Source of the DNA: Methylophilus sp. 14
GTDB taxonomy: Bacteria > Pseudomonadota > Gammaproteobacteria > Burkholderiales > Methylophilaceae
DNA length: 64,000 nucleotides
Direction: 5' to 3'
Assembly (NCBI RefSeq): GCF_015354345.1
Contig: NZ_JADKYS010000002.1
Span: forward strand, 558,001-622,000
Under the pieces are notes generated by a model. That model saw nothing but the letters and a program-made list of their open reading frames with translations, was not told the DNA's origin and made no database searches. The position numbers and the translations under genes were made by a program. Position 1 is the stretch's first letter. Each line of letters starts with the position of its first letter. Shown in pieces: positions 36,402 through 44,818 of the stretch.

Positions 36402-37154
36402 ATGGCAGTAAAATCCCCCGATTCCGGTAGCCACAAGCAATCGCAGCAACCGGTTTTTATCCTCCACACCTATCCTTTTAAAGAAACCAGCCTCGTGGTT
36501 GAGATGTTCAGCCGCGACCTGGGGCGCATTGCCGCGGTGGCCAAAGGTGCACGGCGGCCACTGTCTGCCATGCGTGGCATGTTGCAATCTTTTCAGCAAC
36601 TGGCAGGCACCTGGTCAGGCAAAAACGAACTCAAAACCTTGCACGAACTAGAGTGGATGACAGGCCTCACGCTGCTGCGCGGCGACGCCCTGATGTGCGG
36701 CTTTTACATGAACGAGTTGCTGCTGCGCTTGTTGCCGCGCGATGACGCCCACGCGCAACTATTCGAATATTACGCGCAAACCATACAATTACTGTCGACC
36801 TTGCAACAGGATGTAGGGAGTGGCCAGCTCGCCGAAATTCTGCGTCGGTTTGAACTCAAAATGCTGCAAGAGCTAGGCTATGCCGTCCCCCTTACACATG
36901 ACGAAAACGGTGAAATTATCCATGCGGACGAAACCTATCGTTTTGAAGCAGATTATGGTGCCTGCTCACCTTCAGCGACCAGGAATGGCATGTTGATTCA
37001 AGGTGCGACGTTATTGGAGATGGCGCGTGGGAATTACACTAGCGTGACTACGCAATCACAAAGCAAGCAGTTGATGCGATATTTATTGCAGCATTATTTG
37101 GGCGAGAAACCGTTATATACGCGACAGTTGCTTGTGGACTTGCAGGATTTTTAA
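36402..37154 (+). CDS. recO: DNA repair protein RecO
   Basis: The 250-residue protein has an N-terminal OB fold (FILHTYPFKETSLVVEMFSRD-type sequence near 20, GRIAAVAKGARRP) and an all-helical C-terminal domain (YMNELLLRLLPRDDAH near 105). RecO helps load RecA onto SSB-coated single-stranded DNA in the RecFOR pathway. The C-terminal zinc-binding cysteines of some RecO proteins are mostly missing; only GACSPSATRNG is seen. The gene ends just before repeat copy 3. Confidence 0.92.
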   Translation: MAVKSPDSGSHKQSQQPVFILHTYPFKETSLVVEMFSRDLGRIAAVAKGARRPLSAMRGMLQSFQQLAGTWSGKNELKTLHELEWMTGLTLLRGDALMCGFYMNELLLRLLPRDDAHAQLFEYYAQTIQLLSTLQQDVGSGQLAEILRRFELKMLQELGYAVPLTHDENGEIIHADETYRFEADYGACSPSATRNGMLIQGATLLEMARGNYTSVTTQSQSKQLMRYLLQHYLGEKPLYTRQLLVDLQDF

Positions 37155-37198
37155 ACGCGATTGTAATAAAATGTTGTTCTTCTTTGTGAGTGGTTGAT

Positions 37199-37742
37199 TT
37201 CGCCTTTTCGGCGAGTTACTTTTCTTTGCTTGCACAAAGAACAAGTAACCAAAAGAAAGTGCACCCCAGCTTCCGCTTGTATCCTGCGTTGCTCGTCAAA
37301 ATAAGCGGTCACGAAACTCAACCTTGTAGCTCACACAGAACGTGAGCTACTGCGGGATTCGAACAGTCGCTCCCTTCTTCCTTATTTTGCCTGCGCTACT
37401 CGGCGCGGCAGATGGGGACCCCGAACACCATGCGACTGCAACCGTCGGTGGTTATAAGAAAAGAGTTTGTTTTTTAACCGTCCAAACTGTGGTGCAGCTA
37501 CTTAAATGAGAAGAATCCCATTCCATCACGCTGAGTAGCGGAGACGAAGTGGGAGTAGTCGGCCATCGTCTGTTCGAGTTCCGCGGTGGCTTGCGTCTTT
37601 TGCAAGCCGCTAGGGCGAGTTTCGATGGACGCCCACTTTGTTGAGCAACGCAAGGGAGCCGTAAGGCCGTGATGGCTGGGTGCCCTCTTTTTGGTTACTT
37701 TTTTGGGGCAAGCAAAAAAAGTAACTCGCCAACAAGGCGAAA
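37199..37742 (+). repeat. Large palindromic intergenic element, copy 3 (A half then B half)
   Basis: This fills most of the 780-bp gap between recO and pdxJ. Outer ends are CGCCTTTTCGGCGAG (37201) and CTCGCCAACAAGGCGA (37725-37740). The left arm hairpin is GTAGCTCAC/GTGAGCTAC (37326-37350), the right one GGCTTGC/GCAAGCC (37588-37608). The centre holds TTTTTAACCGTCCAAACTGT and, in the B half, ATGAGAAGAATCCCATTCC, both also in copy 1. This is the only copy lying between two genes in the same direction. I see no gene inside. The remaining 190 bases up to pdxJ show nothing else recognisable. Confidence 0.85.
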
Positions 37743-37934
37743 GAAAATCTACCTTTAAATGCGAAGATACTTTCAATCAACTGGTAGACAAACTTGGATT
37801 TGGGATGGGCATGTCTGTTTGCCTGGAAACCTTTAAGTCTAAACAGGAATATCTTTCTATTTTTCACATGATTAATTTGGTTTACCATCATCAACAGTTA
37901 AAATATCGTCATTCACCCAATTACAAAGAGAGCT

Positions 37935-38663
37935 ATGTTAAAACTAGGCGTTAATATTGATCACGTCGCAACCATTCGTCAGGCGCGTGGCACCAAATAT
38001 CCCAGCGTGGTACAAGCAGCTCTGCGTGCTGAGCAGTCTGGTGCAGACAGCATTACCTTGCACTTGCGCGAAGACCGTCGCCACATGCAGGATGCGGATA
38101 TTTTTGCGTTAAGGCCTTTGCTGCAAACCAAAATGAACCTTGAGTGCGCTGTCACCAGTGAGATGATTGATATTGCGATTCAGGTAAACCCGCAGGACGT
38201 CTGCCTGGTGCCTGAGCGCCGTGAAGAGCGTACGACGGAGGGTGGTTTGGATGTGCTCACACACTATGCCAAAGTGGAGCATGCGGTGAAGAAACTGTCT
38301 GACCAAGGCATCCGTGTGTCACTGTTTATCGCACCAGATTTGGCACAGATTGATGCAGCCGCCAAAATGGGCGCGCCGGTGATTGAACTGCATACGGGTA
38401 CTTTTGCCGATGCTGAAACAGAAAAAGACCAGTTGGATGAACTGGAGAAAATTGACGCTGCACTCAAACATGCAAAAGCGGCGGGCCTGGTCGTGAATGC
38501 TGGCCACGGCCTGCATTATCATAATGTGCACCATATTGCGCGCTTGCCAGGTTTTGAAGAGCTCAATATCGGCCACGCCATTGTAGCGCATGCTTTGTTT
38601 GTGGGCTGGGATAGCGCTGTGCGTGAGATGAAGGCGCTGATGAAAGAGTTTTCACCTAAATGA
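37935..38663 (+). CDS. pdxJ: Pyridoxine 5'-phosphate synthase
   Basis: The 242-residue TIM barrel condenses 3-amino-1-hydroxyacetone phosphate with deoxyxylulose 5-phosphate to make pyridoxine phosphate. Signatures are [17 protein letters not shown] near 4, [15 protein letters not shown] near 36, [15 protein letters not shown] near 95 with the catalytic Glu, and [11 protein letters not shown] near 189. An AAAGAGAG ribosome site precedes the ATG. Confidence 0.96.
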   Translation: MLKLGVNIDHVATIRQARGTKYPSVVQAALRAEQSGADSITLHLREDRRHMQDADIFALRPLLQTKMNLECAVTSEMIDIAIQVNPQDVCLVPERREERTTEGGLDVLTHYAKVEHAVKKLSDQGIRVSLFIAPDLAQIDAAAKMGAPVIELHTGTFADAETEKDQLDELEKIDAALKHAKAAGLVVNAGHGLHYHNVHHIARLPGFEELNIGHAIVAHALFVGWDSAVREMKALMKEFSPK

Positions 38664-38694
38664 TGCAATTACACAATCATTGTGGAGAACATCA

Positions 38695-39084
38695 ATGATT
38701 TACGGCATAGGCACAGATATTGTCGAAGTTGAGCGGATCGAGGCCTCACTGGATCAGTTCGGTGATAGCTTTGCCAAACGGATTCTGGCCAGCAGTGAGT
38801 GGGCAGATTACGAGGCGAGCAAACTTAAGGCGCGTTTTCTGGCCAAACGCTTTGCCGCAAAAGAAGCGTTTGCCAAGGCCATTGGCACCGGCATTCGTGG
38901 CGATGTCAGTTTTCAGAATATTGCGGTCACCCATGATGCGTTAGGGCGTCCTTTGTTGCAGTTGTCATCTACACTACAAGCCTTTCTCAAACAACATCAT
39001 ATTTACCAATCGCATATCAGCATCAGTGATGAAAAAAATCTGGCACTGGCCTATGTCGTGCTGGAAACGACCCAAGCAGCATGA
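38695..39084 (+). CDS. acpS: Holo-[acyl-carrier-protein] synthase
   Basis: The 129-residue enzyme transfers 4'-phosphopantetheine from coenzyme A to apo-ACP. The metal-binding motif is GIGTDIVEVERI near 4 and the second motif RFAAKEAFAKAIGTGIRG near 53. I chose ATG 38695 (GGAGAA 8 bases upstream); the ATG at 38680 would add five unconserved residues. It follows pdxJ by 31 bases, the usual order, and overlaps tcdA by four bases. Confidence 0.95.
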   Translation: MIYGIGTDIVEVERIEASLDQFGDSFAKRILASSEWADYEASKLKARFLAKRFAAKEAFAKAIGTGIRGDVSFQNIAVTHDALGRPLLQLSSTLQAFLKQHHIYQSHISISDEKNLALAYVVLETTQAA

Positions 39085-39875
39085 CAGCAGATCAGTTAGT
39101 GGATATTCAGCGCCGCTTTAGTGGCGTGCGCCGTTTATATGGCGAGCAAGGGTTGGCTGGTTTGCAGCAAGCGCATGTGCTGGTCATTGGCATTGGTGGT
39201 GTCGGCTCGTGGGCGGTTGAAGCGCTGGCGCGCAATGCGATTGGCAAGTTAACCCTGGTCGATTTAGATAATATTGCCGAGTCGAACATGAATCGCCAGA
39301 TTCATGCGCTGGATGAAACGTTGGGCAAGGCCAAGGTGACTGCCATGCGCGAGAGGATCGCTGCGATTAATCCACTGTGTAAGGTGGCTGAAGTTGAGGA
39401 TTTTGTCACCCCTGAAAATCTGGCCTCAATGTTGGCCGGACAGCCGGATGTGGTGGTGGATTGCATGGATGACACCAAGGCCAAGATTGCGCTGGCGGCT
39501 TACTGCAAGCAGCAGCAATTGCCGTTGATCATGGTAGGCAGCGCAGGCGGCAAGCTGGATGCGACGCGCATACGCCTGGCTGATCTGGCGCATGTACAGG
39601 GCGACCGTATGCTGGCCAAGGTCCGCAACCAGTTGCGACGAGACCATGGTTTTCCTAAAGCGTCAGATCACAAAAAATCAGCCAAGTTTGGCATTGCGGC
39701 TGTGTATTCGGATGAGCCGGTAGAGCGGCCTGAAGAGGCTTGTGAAACGTCATCGGCAGGGCTGACTGGCCTCAACTGTGCGGGCTATGGCTCCAGTATT
39801 TGCGTGACGGCCAGTGCCGGGTTTGTCGCGGCACAACAAGCGATTCAGCAATTGATTGCGCTTTCACGCATTTAA
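39081..39875 (+). CDS. tcdA: tRNA threonylcarbamoyladenosine dehydratase (TcdA/CsdL)
   Basis: The 264-residue E1-like enzyme cyclises t6A37 to ct6A in ANN-decoding tRNAs. The ATP-binding Rossmann motif is VIGIGGVGSWAVEALAR near 32. LVDLDNIAESNMNRQIHA near 55 contains the adenylation residues, and DCMDDTKAKIAL near 129 is typical. A C-terminal TGLNCAGYGSSI segment completes the fold. Its start overlaps the acpS stop (ATGA), so the two are coupled. Confidence 0.92.
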   Translation: MTADQLVDIQRRFSGVRRLYGEQGLAGLQQAHVLVIGIGGVGSWAVEALARNAIGKLTLVDLDNIAESNMNRQIHALDETLGKAKVTAMRERIAAINPLCKVAEVEDFVTPENLASMLAGQPDVVVDCMDDTKAKIALAAYCKQQQLPLIMVGSAGGKLDATRIRLADLAHVQGDRMLAKVRNQLRRDHGFPKASDHKKSAKFGIAAVYSDEPVERPEEACETSSAGLTGLNCAGYGSSICVTASAGFVAAQQAIQQLIALSRI

Positions 39876-40119
39876 GTCTATTCAGTGCTCGCGGCACGCC
39901 ATCGGCCAATCAGGTTGAACAATGTGGGTATGGTGGCGTCTATTTTAAAAAGCCGGGCATAAACACTGCATGTTTTCGTGCATCAACCACGCGGAAACCA
40001 TCCATACTTAACTTTTAAATGCGCTGGTTTTCAGCTTGTCATCATGACTTCAAGCGACAGTGCTATCCGTTACAGTGTCATATGGGCCAAGTACGCTTAA
40101 TCCATTAAAGGTGATTGCC

Positions 40120-41097
40120 ATGCAATTGGATGTGTTTTTAAAGAAGGTTTCTATCAACCATGCCTTGAATGTGCTGGTCTGGCATATTGCCGAGGCGGGG
40201 ATTGAAATTGCTGGGCTGATCAAGCAGGGTGCATTGGAAGGCGTCACTGAAAAAATGACCAGTACCAATGTGCAGGGCGAAACGCAGATGCAACTGGACA
40301 TTCGCAGTCACGAGGTGGCTGTGGCTCACCTGCGTGCTTCGGCAGTGGTGGCTGGCGTGTTGTCAGAAGAAGTGGATGCGCCAGTCTTGTTTGAGACGCT
40401 GGATGCACCATTCCTGGTCAGCATGGATCCTCTGGATGGGTCTTCTAACCTGGCGATTAACGGGGTCGTCGGTAGTATTTTTTCTGTATTACCTAACACT
40501 GGCGTCGCGACGCTGGGTGATCAGGCCTTTTTGCAACCGGGGCAGGACCAACGTGCCGCGGCTTATATCATGTATGGCCCGGCCACCTTGCTGGTGCTCA
40601 CCATTGGCCAGGGCACGCATGTATTTACGCTGGACCAAACGACGCAATCATTTGTATTAACGCAACAAACCGTGCAAATGAGCGAGGAAACGTCTGAGTT
40701 TGCCATTAACGCCAGCAATCAGCGCTATTGGCAACCTGCCGTTCAGCGCTATATTGATGAATGCCTGCAAGGCAGCGAAGGACCGCGTGGGCGCGATTTT
40801 AATATGCGCTGGTGCGCCAGTATGGTGATGGATGTGCATCGTATTTTGACGCGCGGCGGCGTGTTTCTGTATCCGCGCGATAGCAAGCAGCCAGTCAAGG
40901 CTGGGCGCTTGAGATTGTTATATGAGGCTAACCCCATGAGTTTGCTGGTGACGCAGGCTGGCGGGGCCAGTATAGACGGGCTTGAGGATGTGCTGGCGAT
41001 TCAGCCGACGGCATGTCATCAGCGTGTGCCGGTCTTGTTAGGCGCTAAACAGGAAATCCAGCGCTTGCGTGATTATCATCAGCAGGTTTCAAAATAA
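40120..41097 (+). CDS. fbp: Fructose-1,6-bisphosphatase, class I
   Basis: The 325-residue phosphatase hydrolyses fructose 1,6-bisphosphate (perhaps also sedoheptulose bisphosphate). The metal and substrate motif [12 protein letters not shown] is near 107, with [20 protein letters not shown] near 228 and the C-terminal [17 protein letters not shown]. Start ATG 40120 has AAAGGTG 7 bases upstream; an upstream in-frame ATG at 40060 lacks such a site. It leads the fbp-fba-tpiA run, consistent with sugar regeneration in formaldehyde assimilation or gluconeogenesis. Confidence 0.94.
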   Translation: MQLDVFLKKVSINHALNVLVWHIAEAGIEIAGLIKQGALEGVTEKMTSTNVQGETQMQLDIRSHEVAVAHLRASAVVAGVLSEEVDAPVLFETLDAPFLVSMDPLDGSSNLAINGVVGSIFSVLPNTGVATLGDQAFLQPGQDQRAAAYIMYGPATLLVLTIGQGTHVFTLDQTTQSFVLTQQTVQMSEETSEFAINASNQRYWQPAVQRYIDECLQGSEGPRGRDFNMRWCASMVMDVHRILTRGGVFLYPRDSKQPVKAGRLRLLYEANPMSLLVTQAGGASIDGLEDVLAIQPTACHQRVPVLLGAKQEIQRLRDYHQQVSK

Positions 41098-41111
41098 TAA
41101 AGGAGTATGAC

Positions 41112-42146
41112 ATGGCATTGATTTCGCTCAGGCAATTACTCGACCACGCCGCAGAACACAGCTATGGCTTGCCTGCGTTTAATATCAACAACATGGAGCA
41201 GATTCTCTCCATTATGAAGGCAGCCGACGAAGTCGACAGCCCGGTGATTTTGCAGGCCTCAGCAGGCGCACGTGGCTATGCCGGGGAGTCGTTTTTGCGC
41301 AAAATGGTCGAAGCGGCGATTGAGCAATATCCGCATATTCCGATTTGCATGCACCAGGATCATGGTGCTTCGCCCAAGGTTTGCCAGATGGCGATTCGCA
41401 GCGGATTCTCCAGTGTGATGATGGATGGCTCGCTGCGTGAAGATGGCAAAACCCCCGCCAGTTATGAGTACAACGTTGAAGTGACGCGTCGTGTCGTCGA
41501 ATTCGCGCATGCGGTGGGCGTGTCGGTTGAGGGGGAGCTTGGCGTGCTGGGCTCGCTGGAAACCGGTATGGCAGGCGAAGAAGATGGCGTCGGGGCGGAA
41601 GGTAAGCTGGATGAGTCACAATTGTTGACCGATCCGGATGAGGCCGCCGCATTTGTGGAAGCCACCAAGGTTGATGCGCTGGCCATCGCCATTGGCACCA
41701 GCCACGGCGCGTATAAATTCACACGGCCACCTTCAGACGATACGCTTTCGATTGAACGTATTCGTGAAATCCATGCCAAAATCCCTAACACGCATTTGGT
41801 CATGCACGGTTCTTCTAGCGTGCCGCAATCCTTGCTGGAGCAAATCCGGCATTATGGCGGCAATATCAAGGAAACCTATGGTGTGCCGGTGTCGCAAATT
41901 GTAGAAGGCATTAAAAATGGCGTGCGCAAAGTCAATATTGATACCGATATCCGCCTGGCGATGACAGCAGCGATTCGGTGCCATATGGCGGAGCATCCGG
42001 AAGAGTTTGATCCACGCAAATATTTCAAGGAAGCCACCACGGCGGCGCAGCATTTGTGTAAAGAACGCTTTGAGGCCTTTGGTAGTGCCGGACAAGCGAG
42101 TAAGATAAAGGTAATCTCTCTGGAAAAAATGGCGGCTATTTACTAG
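41112..42146 (+). CDS. fba: Fructose-bisphosphate aldolase, class II
   Basis: The 344-residue zinc aldolase cleaves or forms fructose 1,6-bisphosphate. Zinc ligands and catalytic residues are seen in [13 protein letters not shown] near 80, [11 protein letters not shown] near 142, [10 protein letters not shown] near 199 and VMHGSSSVP near 233; [11 protein letters not shown] near 277 closes the barrel. It resembles the Calvin-cycle/methylotroph subtype. It starts 14 bases after fbp with AAGGAG upstream, so the two are co-transcribed. Confidence 0.95.
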   Translation: MALISLRQLLDHAAEHSYGLPAFNINNMEQILSIMKAADEVDSPVILQASAGARGYAGESFLRKMVEAAIEQYPHIPICMHQDHGASPKVCQMAIRSGFSSVMMDGSLREDGKTPASYEYNVEVTRRVVEFAHAVGVSVEGELGVLGSLETGMAGEEDGVGAEGKLDESQLLTDPDEAAAFVEATKVDALAIAIGTSHGAYKFTRPPSDDTLSIERIREIHAKIPNTHLVMHGSSSVPQSLLEQIRHYGGNIKETYGVPVSQIVEGIKNGVRKVNIDTDIRLAMTAAIRCHMAEHPEEFDPRKYFKEATTAAQHLCKERFEAFGSAGQASKIKVISLEKMAAIY

Positions 42147-42221
42147 CTCTGCATGACCATGAGATAAACAGCCTAAAAAAACAATGATAAATTGAGGGGG
42201 CATGAGCAAAGGAATCCCATC

Positions 42222-43052
42222 ATGCGAGAAAAACTAGTCATTGGTAACTGGAAGCTGCACGGCGGCTTGCTTGAAAATCAAGGCTTGCTGAACAGGCTCA
42301 AGCAGGAGCTGCACGACCTGGAGGGCGTAGCGACAGCCGTGTGCTTGCCTTATGTGTACTTGTATCAGGCGCAAGACCTGCTGCAAGACTCGACGATTGC
42401 CTGGGGTGCGCAAAACGTCAGCCAGTTTACCGAAGGCGCGTTTACCTCCTGCATTTCTGCCAAAATGGTGGCCGAGTTTGGTTGTAGCTATACCATTATT
42501 GGCCATTCTGAACGCCGTGCCCTCAAACTCGAAAGTAACCAGGTCGCCACCAAGCGCCTGCTTAATGCCTTGCATGCCGGGCTGACGCCAATTTTTTGTG
42601 TCGGCGAGACCCAAGATGAGCGGGATGGCAATATGGCCGAATTGATCGTGCGCAACCAGATGCTGAACGTGGTGTATGGCCTGGATGATGAAGCTTTTGC
42701 GCTGGCCAAAAAATTCAATATGGTGATTGCCTATGAGCCTGTGTGGGCGATTGGCACCGGCGAGCACGCCACGCCTGAGCAGGCGCAGCGCATGCATGCA
42801 TTTATCCGTATGATGATTGCCGAGCGCGACCGCGAGTTTGCCGAGCAGATTCGTATTGTCTATGGCGGCAGTATGGCGCCTAAAAATGCCTACAGTTTAC
42901 TCAGCATGCCAGATATCGACGGTGGCTTATTGGGCCGTGCCGCGCTGGTCGCGGAAGATTTTGTCGATATCTGCAAAATCGCCAGCCGTTGCTACCAGCA
43001 AAAAACAGCGGTGCGTGAGTCATCGCGAGCCATCCCCGTGTTTGAGGCATGA
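42222..43052 (+). CDS. tpiA: Triose-phosphate isomerase, copy 2
   Basis: The 276-residue TIM has the catalytic Lys in IGNWKLHGG near 11, His in YTIIGHSERR near 95, Glu in AYEPVWAIGTGEHATP near 167 and the phosphate loop VYGGSMAP. Its N-terminal motif is closer to the canonical GNWK than copy 1 at 19645. Start ATG 42222 has AAAGGA 8 bases upstream; an in-frame TTG at 42192 lacks support. Its place after fba suggests it is the isomerase of the assimilatory sugar cycle. The C-terminal extension (about 15 residues after SRCYQQ) is unusual. Its stop overlaps the DUF2256 start. Confidence 0.94.
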   Translation: MREKLVIGNWKLHGGLLENQGLLNRLKQELHDLEGVATAVCLPYVYLYQAQDLLQDSTIAWGAQNVSQFTEGAFTSCISAKMVAEFGCSYTIIGHSERRALKLESNQVATKRLLNALHAGLTPIFCVGETQDERDGNMAELIVRNQMLNVVYGLDDEAFALAKKFNMVIAYEPVWAIGTGEHATPEQAQRMHAFIRMMIAERDREFAEQIRIVYGGSMAPKNAYSLLSMPDIDGGLLGRAALVAEDFVDICKIASRCYQQKTAVRESSRAIPVFEA

Positions 43053-43210
43053 CTGTCAGCTATAAAGGGAATAAAAGCCATCTACCCACCAAGCTTTGCC
43101 AGCAATGCGGCAGACCCATGACTTGGCGTAAAGCCTGGGCTAACAATTGGGATCAAGTCAAATATTGTTCTGAGCGTTGTCGCCGCACACCATCAAAACA
43201 CGTCAAATGA
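43049..43210 (+). CDS. DUF2256 small cysteine-rich protein
   Basis: The 53-residue protein has a conserved core: GNKSHLPTKLCQQCGRPM, then WRKAWANNWDQVKYCSERC, with four cysteines (CQQC and C..RC) arranged as a small zinc-ribbon-like finger. DUF2256 genes are often neighbours of cryptochrome/photolyase-related genes. Here the start overlaps the tpiA stop (ATGA) and the stop overlaps the photolyase start (ATGA), so all three are translationally coupled. Biochemical function is unknown; nucleic-acid or metal binding is only an inference. Confidence 0.85.
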   Translation: MTVSYKGNKSHLPTKLCQQCGRPMTWRKAWANNWDQVKYCSERCRRTPSKHVK

Positions 43211-44751
43211 GAAACCTTGTCATTATTCTGGGCGACCAGCTAACGCTAGATAACCCTGCATTACACGGGTTTGACCCAACGCAAGATCATATCGTCATGG
43301 CAGAGGTTGCTCACGAGTCTCAGCATGTGTGGTCGCACCGGCAGCGCATTACGCTATTTTTATCTGCCATGCGTCACTTCGCCAACCAGTTGCGCGCACT
43401 ACAATTCCCGCTTACTTATTTTAGCCTCGCGTCGCATGACTACCTGGATTTGCCTGCGATTTGGCAGGTCATGTTACAGCAGCATCAACCACAGGCAATC
43501 AAAGTATGTGAACCCGGTGACTGGCGTGTCTGGCAAAGCCTGCAGGCAGTGGCTAAGCAACATGCAACGCCTTTGCAAGTGCTGCAAGACACGCATTTTA
43601 TGTGCAGCATAGACCAGTTCAAGCGCTGGGCCGCGAAATATGGCGAAAAAAATACTTCTTTGCGCATGGAGTTTTTTTATCGCGGCATGCGTAAAAAATA
43701 CAATATTTTAATGACTGGCGATGCGCCTGCGGGCGGTGACTGGAATTACGACCATGACAATCGACAACCACTAGGCAGGCAAGGCCCGCAAGCGCTGGTG
43801 CCGCCGCCTGGGTTTACGCCAGATGCAATTACCCTGGAAGTACTCGCACTGGTCAAGGCGCGGTTTGCAGATCACCCGGGCCAGATGGAGGCTTTTGCCT
43901 GGCCAGTCACGCGCGAGCAAGCGCTCACCTTGCTTGCGCACTTTATCACCGAGAAATTACCTCAATTTGGCCCATATCAAGACGCCATGTGGCAAAACAC
44001 GCCATATTTATGGCATTCACTGCTGGCCTCAGCGCTTAACCTTAAATTGCTCAATCCGCGCGAAGTGATCGCCGCTGCCGAGCAGGCGTATGTGAGCGGT
44101 CAGGCGCCATTGGGCAGTGTTGAAGGCTTTATTCGCCAGATATTGGGTTGGCGCGAGTTTGTGCGTGGGGTTTATTGGCTGGAGATGCCGGGGCTAAAGT
44201 CCGCCAATTATTTTCAGCATACGCGGGATTTGCCAGACTGGTTTTGGACTGGTGAGACGCAGATGCAATGTTTGTCGCAGTGCATCAGTCAAACCCTGCA
44301 AACGGGCTATGCGCACCATATTCAGCGGCTGATGGTGATTGGGTTGTTTTCGACCCTGGCGCAACTGTCGCCACAGCAGGTCTCTGACTGGTTTTTGGCG
44401 GTGTATGTGGATGCCGTCGAGTGGGTCGAGCTGCCAAATGTGGTCGGCATGGCTTTGTTTGCCAATGGTGGCCGTTTTACCAGCAAGCCGTATGTGGCAA
44501 GTGGCGCTTATATTCAGCGCATGAGCAATTATTGTGCGGGTTGCAAATACGACCCCAAGCAAAAAACAGGCGAGCGTGCCTGTCCGTTGACGACCTTGTA
44601 TTGGGCCTTTTTAATCAAACATGAGGCTTGGCTGGCGAGCAATCCACGTACGCGGCTCATGGTTAAACATGTGGCCAAGATGACTGCAGATGAGCGGGAT
44701 GCGCTTGGCGCATTTGCGGAGCAACGCTTGCAGCAACTGGCCTATTTGTAA
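43207..44751 (+). CDS. Fe-S cryptochrome/photolyase (FeS-BCP, prokaryotic 6-4 photolyase-like)
   Basis: The 514-residue protein is of the PhrB/CryB (COG3046) class. It starts LVIILGDQLTLDNPAL and has the FAD-binding helical domain in the second half (GFIRQILGWREFVRGVYW near 310, GYAHHIQRLMVIGLFSTLA near 371). Likely iron-sulfur ligands are the cysteine in MQCLSQC near 360 and the late CAGC plus ACP cysteines near 446-463. Family members repair (6-4) photoproducts with FAD, a lumazine antenna and a 4Fe-4S cluster. ATG 43207 is chosen because it overlaps the DUF2256 stop. Confidence 0.9.
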   Translation: MRNLVIILGDQLTLDNPALHGFDPTQDHIVMAEVAHESQHVWSHRQRITLFLSAMRHFANQLRALQFPLTYFSLASHDYLDLPAIWQVMLQQHQPQAIKVCEPGDWRVWQSLQAVAKQHATPLQVLQDTHFMCSIDQFKRWAAKYGEKNTSLRMEFFYRGMRKKYNILMTGDAPAGGDWNYDHDNRQPLGRQGPQALVPPPGFTPDAITLEVLALVKARFADHPGQMEAFAWPVTREQALTLLAHFITEKLPQFGPYQDAMWQNTPYLWHSLLASALNLKLLNPREVIAAAEQAYVSGQAPLGSVEGFIRQILGWREFVRGVYWLEMPGLKSANYFQHTRDLPDWFWTGETQMQCLSQCISQTLQTGYAHHIQRLMVIGLFSTLAQLSPQQVSDWFLAVYVDAVEWVELPNVVGMALFANGGRFTSKPYVASGAYIQRMSNYCAGCKYDPKQKTGERACPLTTLYWAFLIKHEAWLASNPRTRLMVKHVAKMTADERDALGAFAEQRLQQLAYL

Positions 44752-44766
44752 TCACACGTTTGTTTA

Positions 44767-44811
44767 ATTTCATAAAACTGTCACATTTGACACAGGTTGA
44801 GTCGATACAAT
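44767..44811 (+). promoter_or_regulatory. Candidate PHO box and -10 ahead of ppk
   Basis: ATTTCAT (44767-44773), AAAA, then CTGTCAC (44778-44784) form a 7-4-7 PhoB box: first half 5/7, second half an accepted perfect variant. TACAAT follows at 44806-44811, 21 bases later, the same spacing as at phoR. Transcription would start at about the ATG of ppk (44819), so the mRNA would be leaderless; no Shine-Dalgarno is present. That makes the promoter reading attractive but uncertain. Confidence 0.5.
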
Positions 44812-44818
44812 AACCGCC

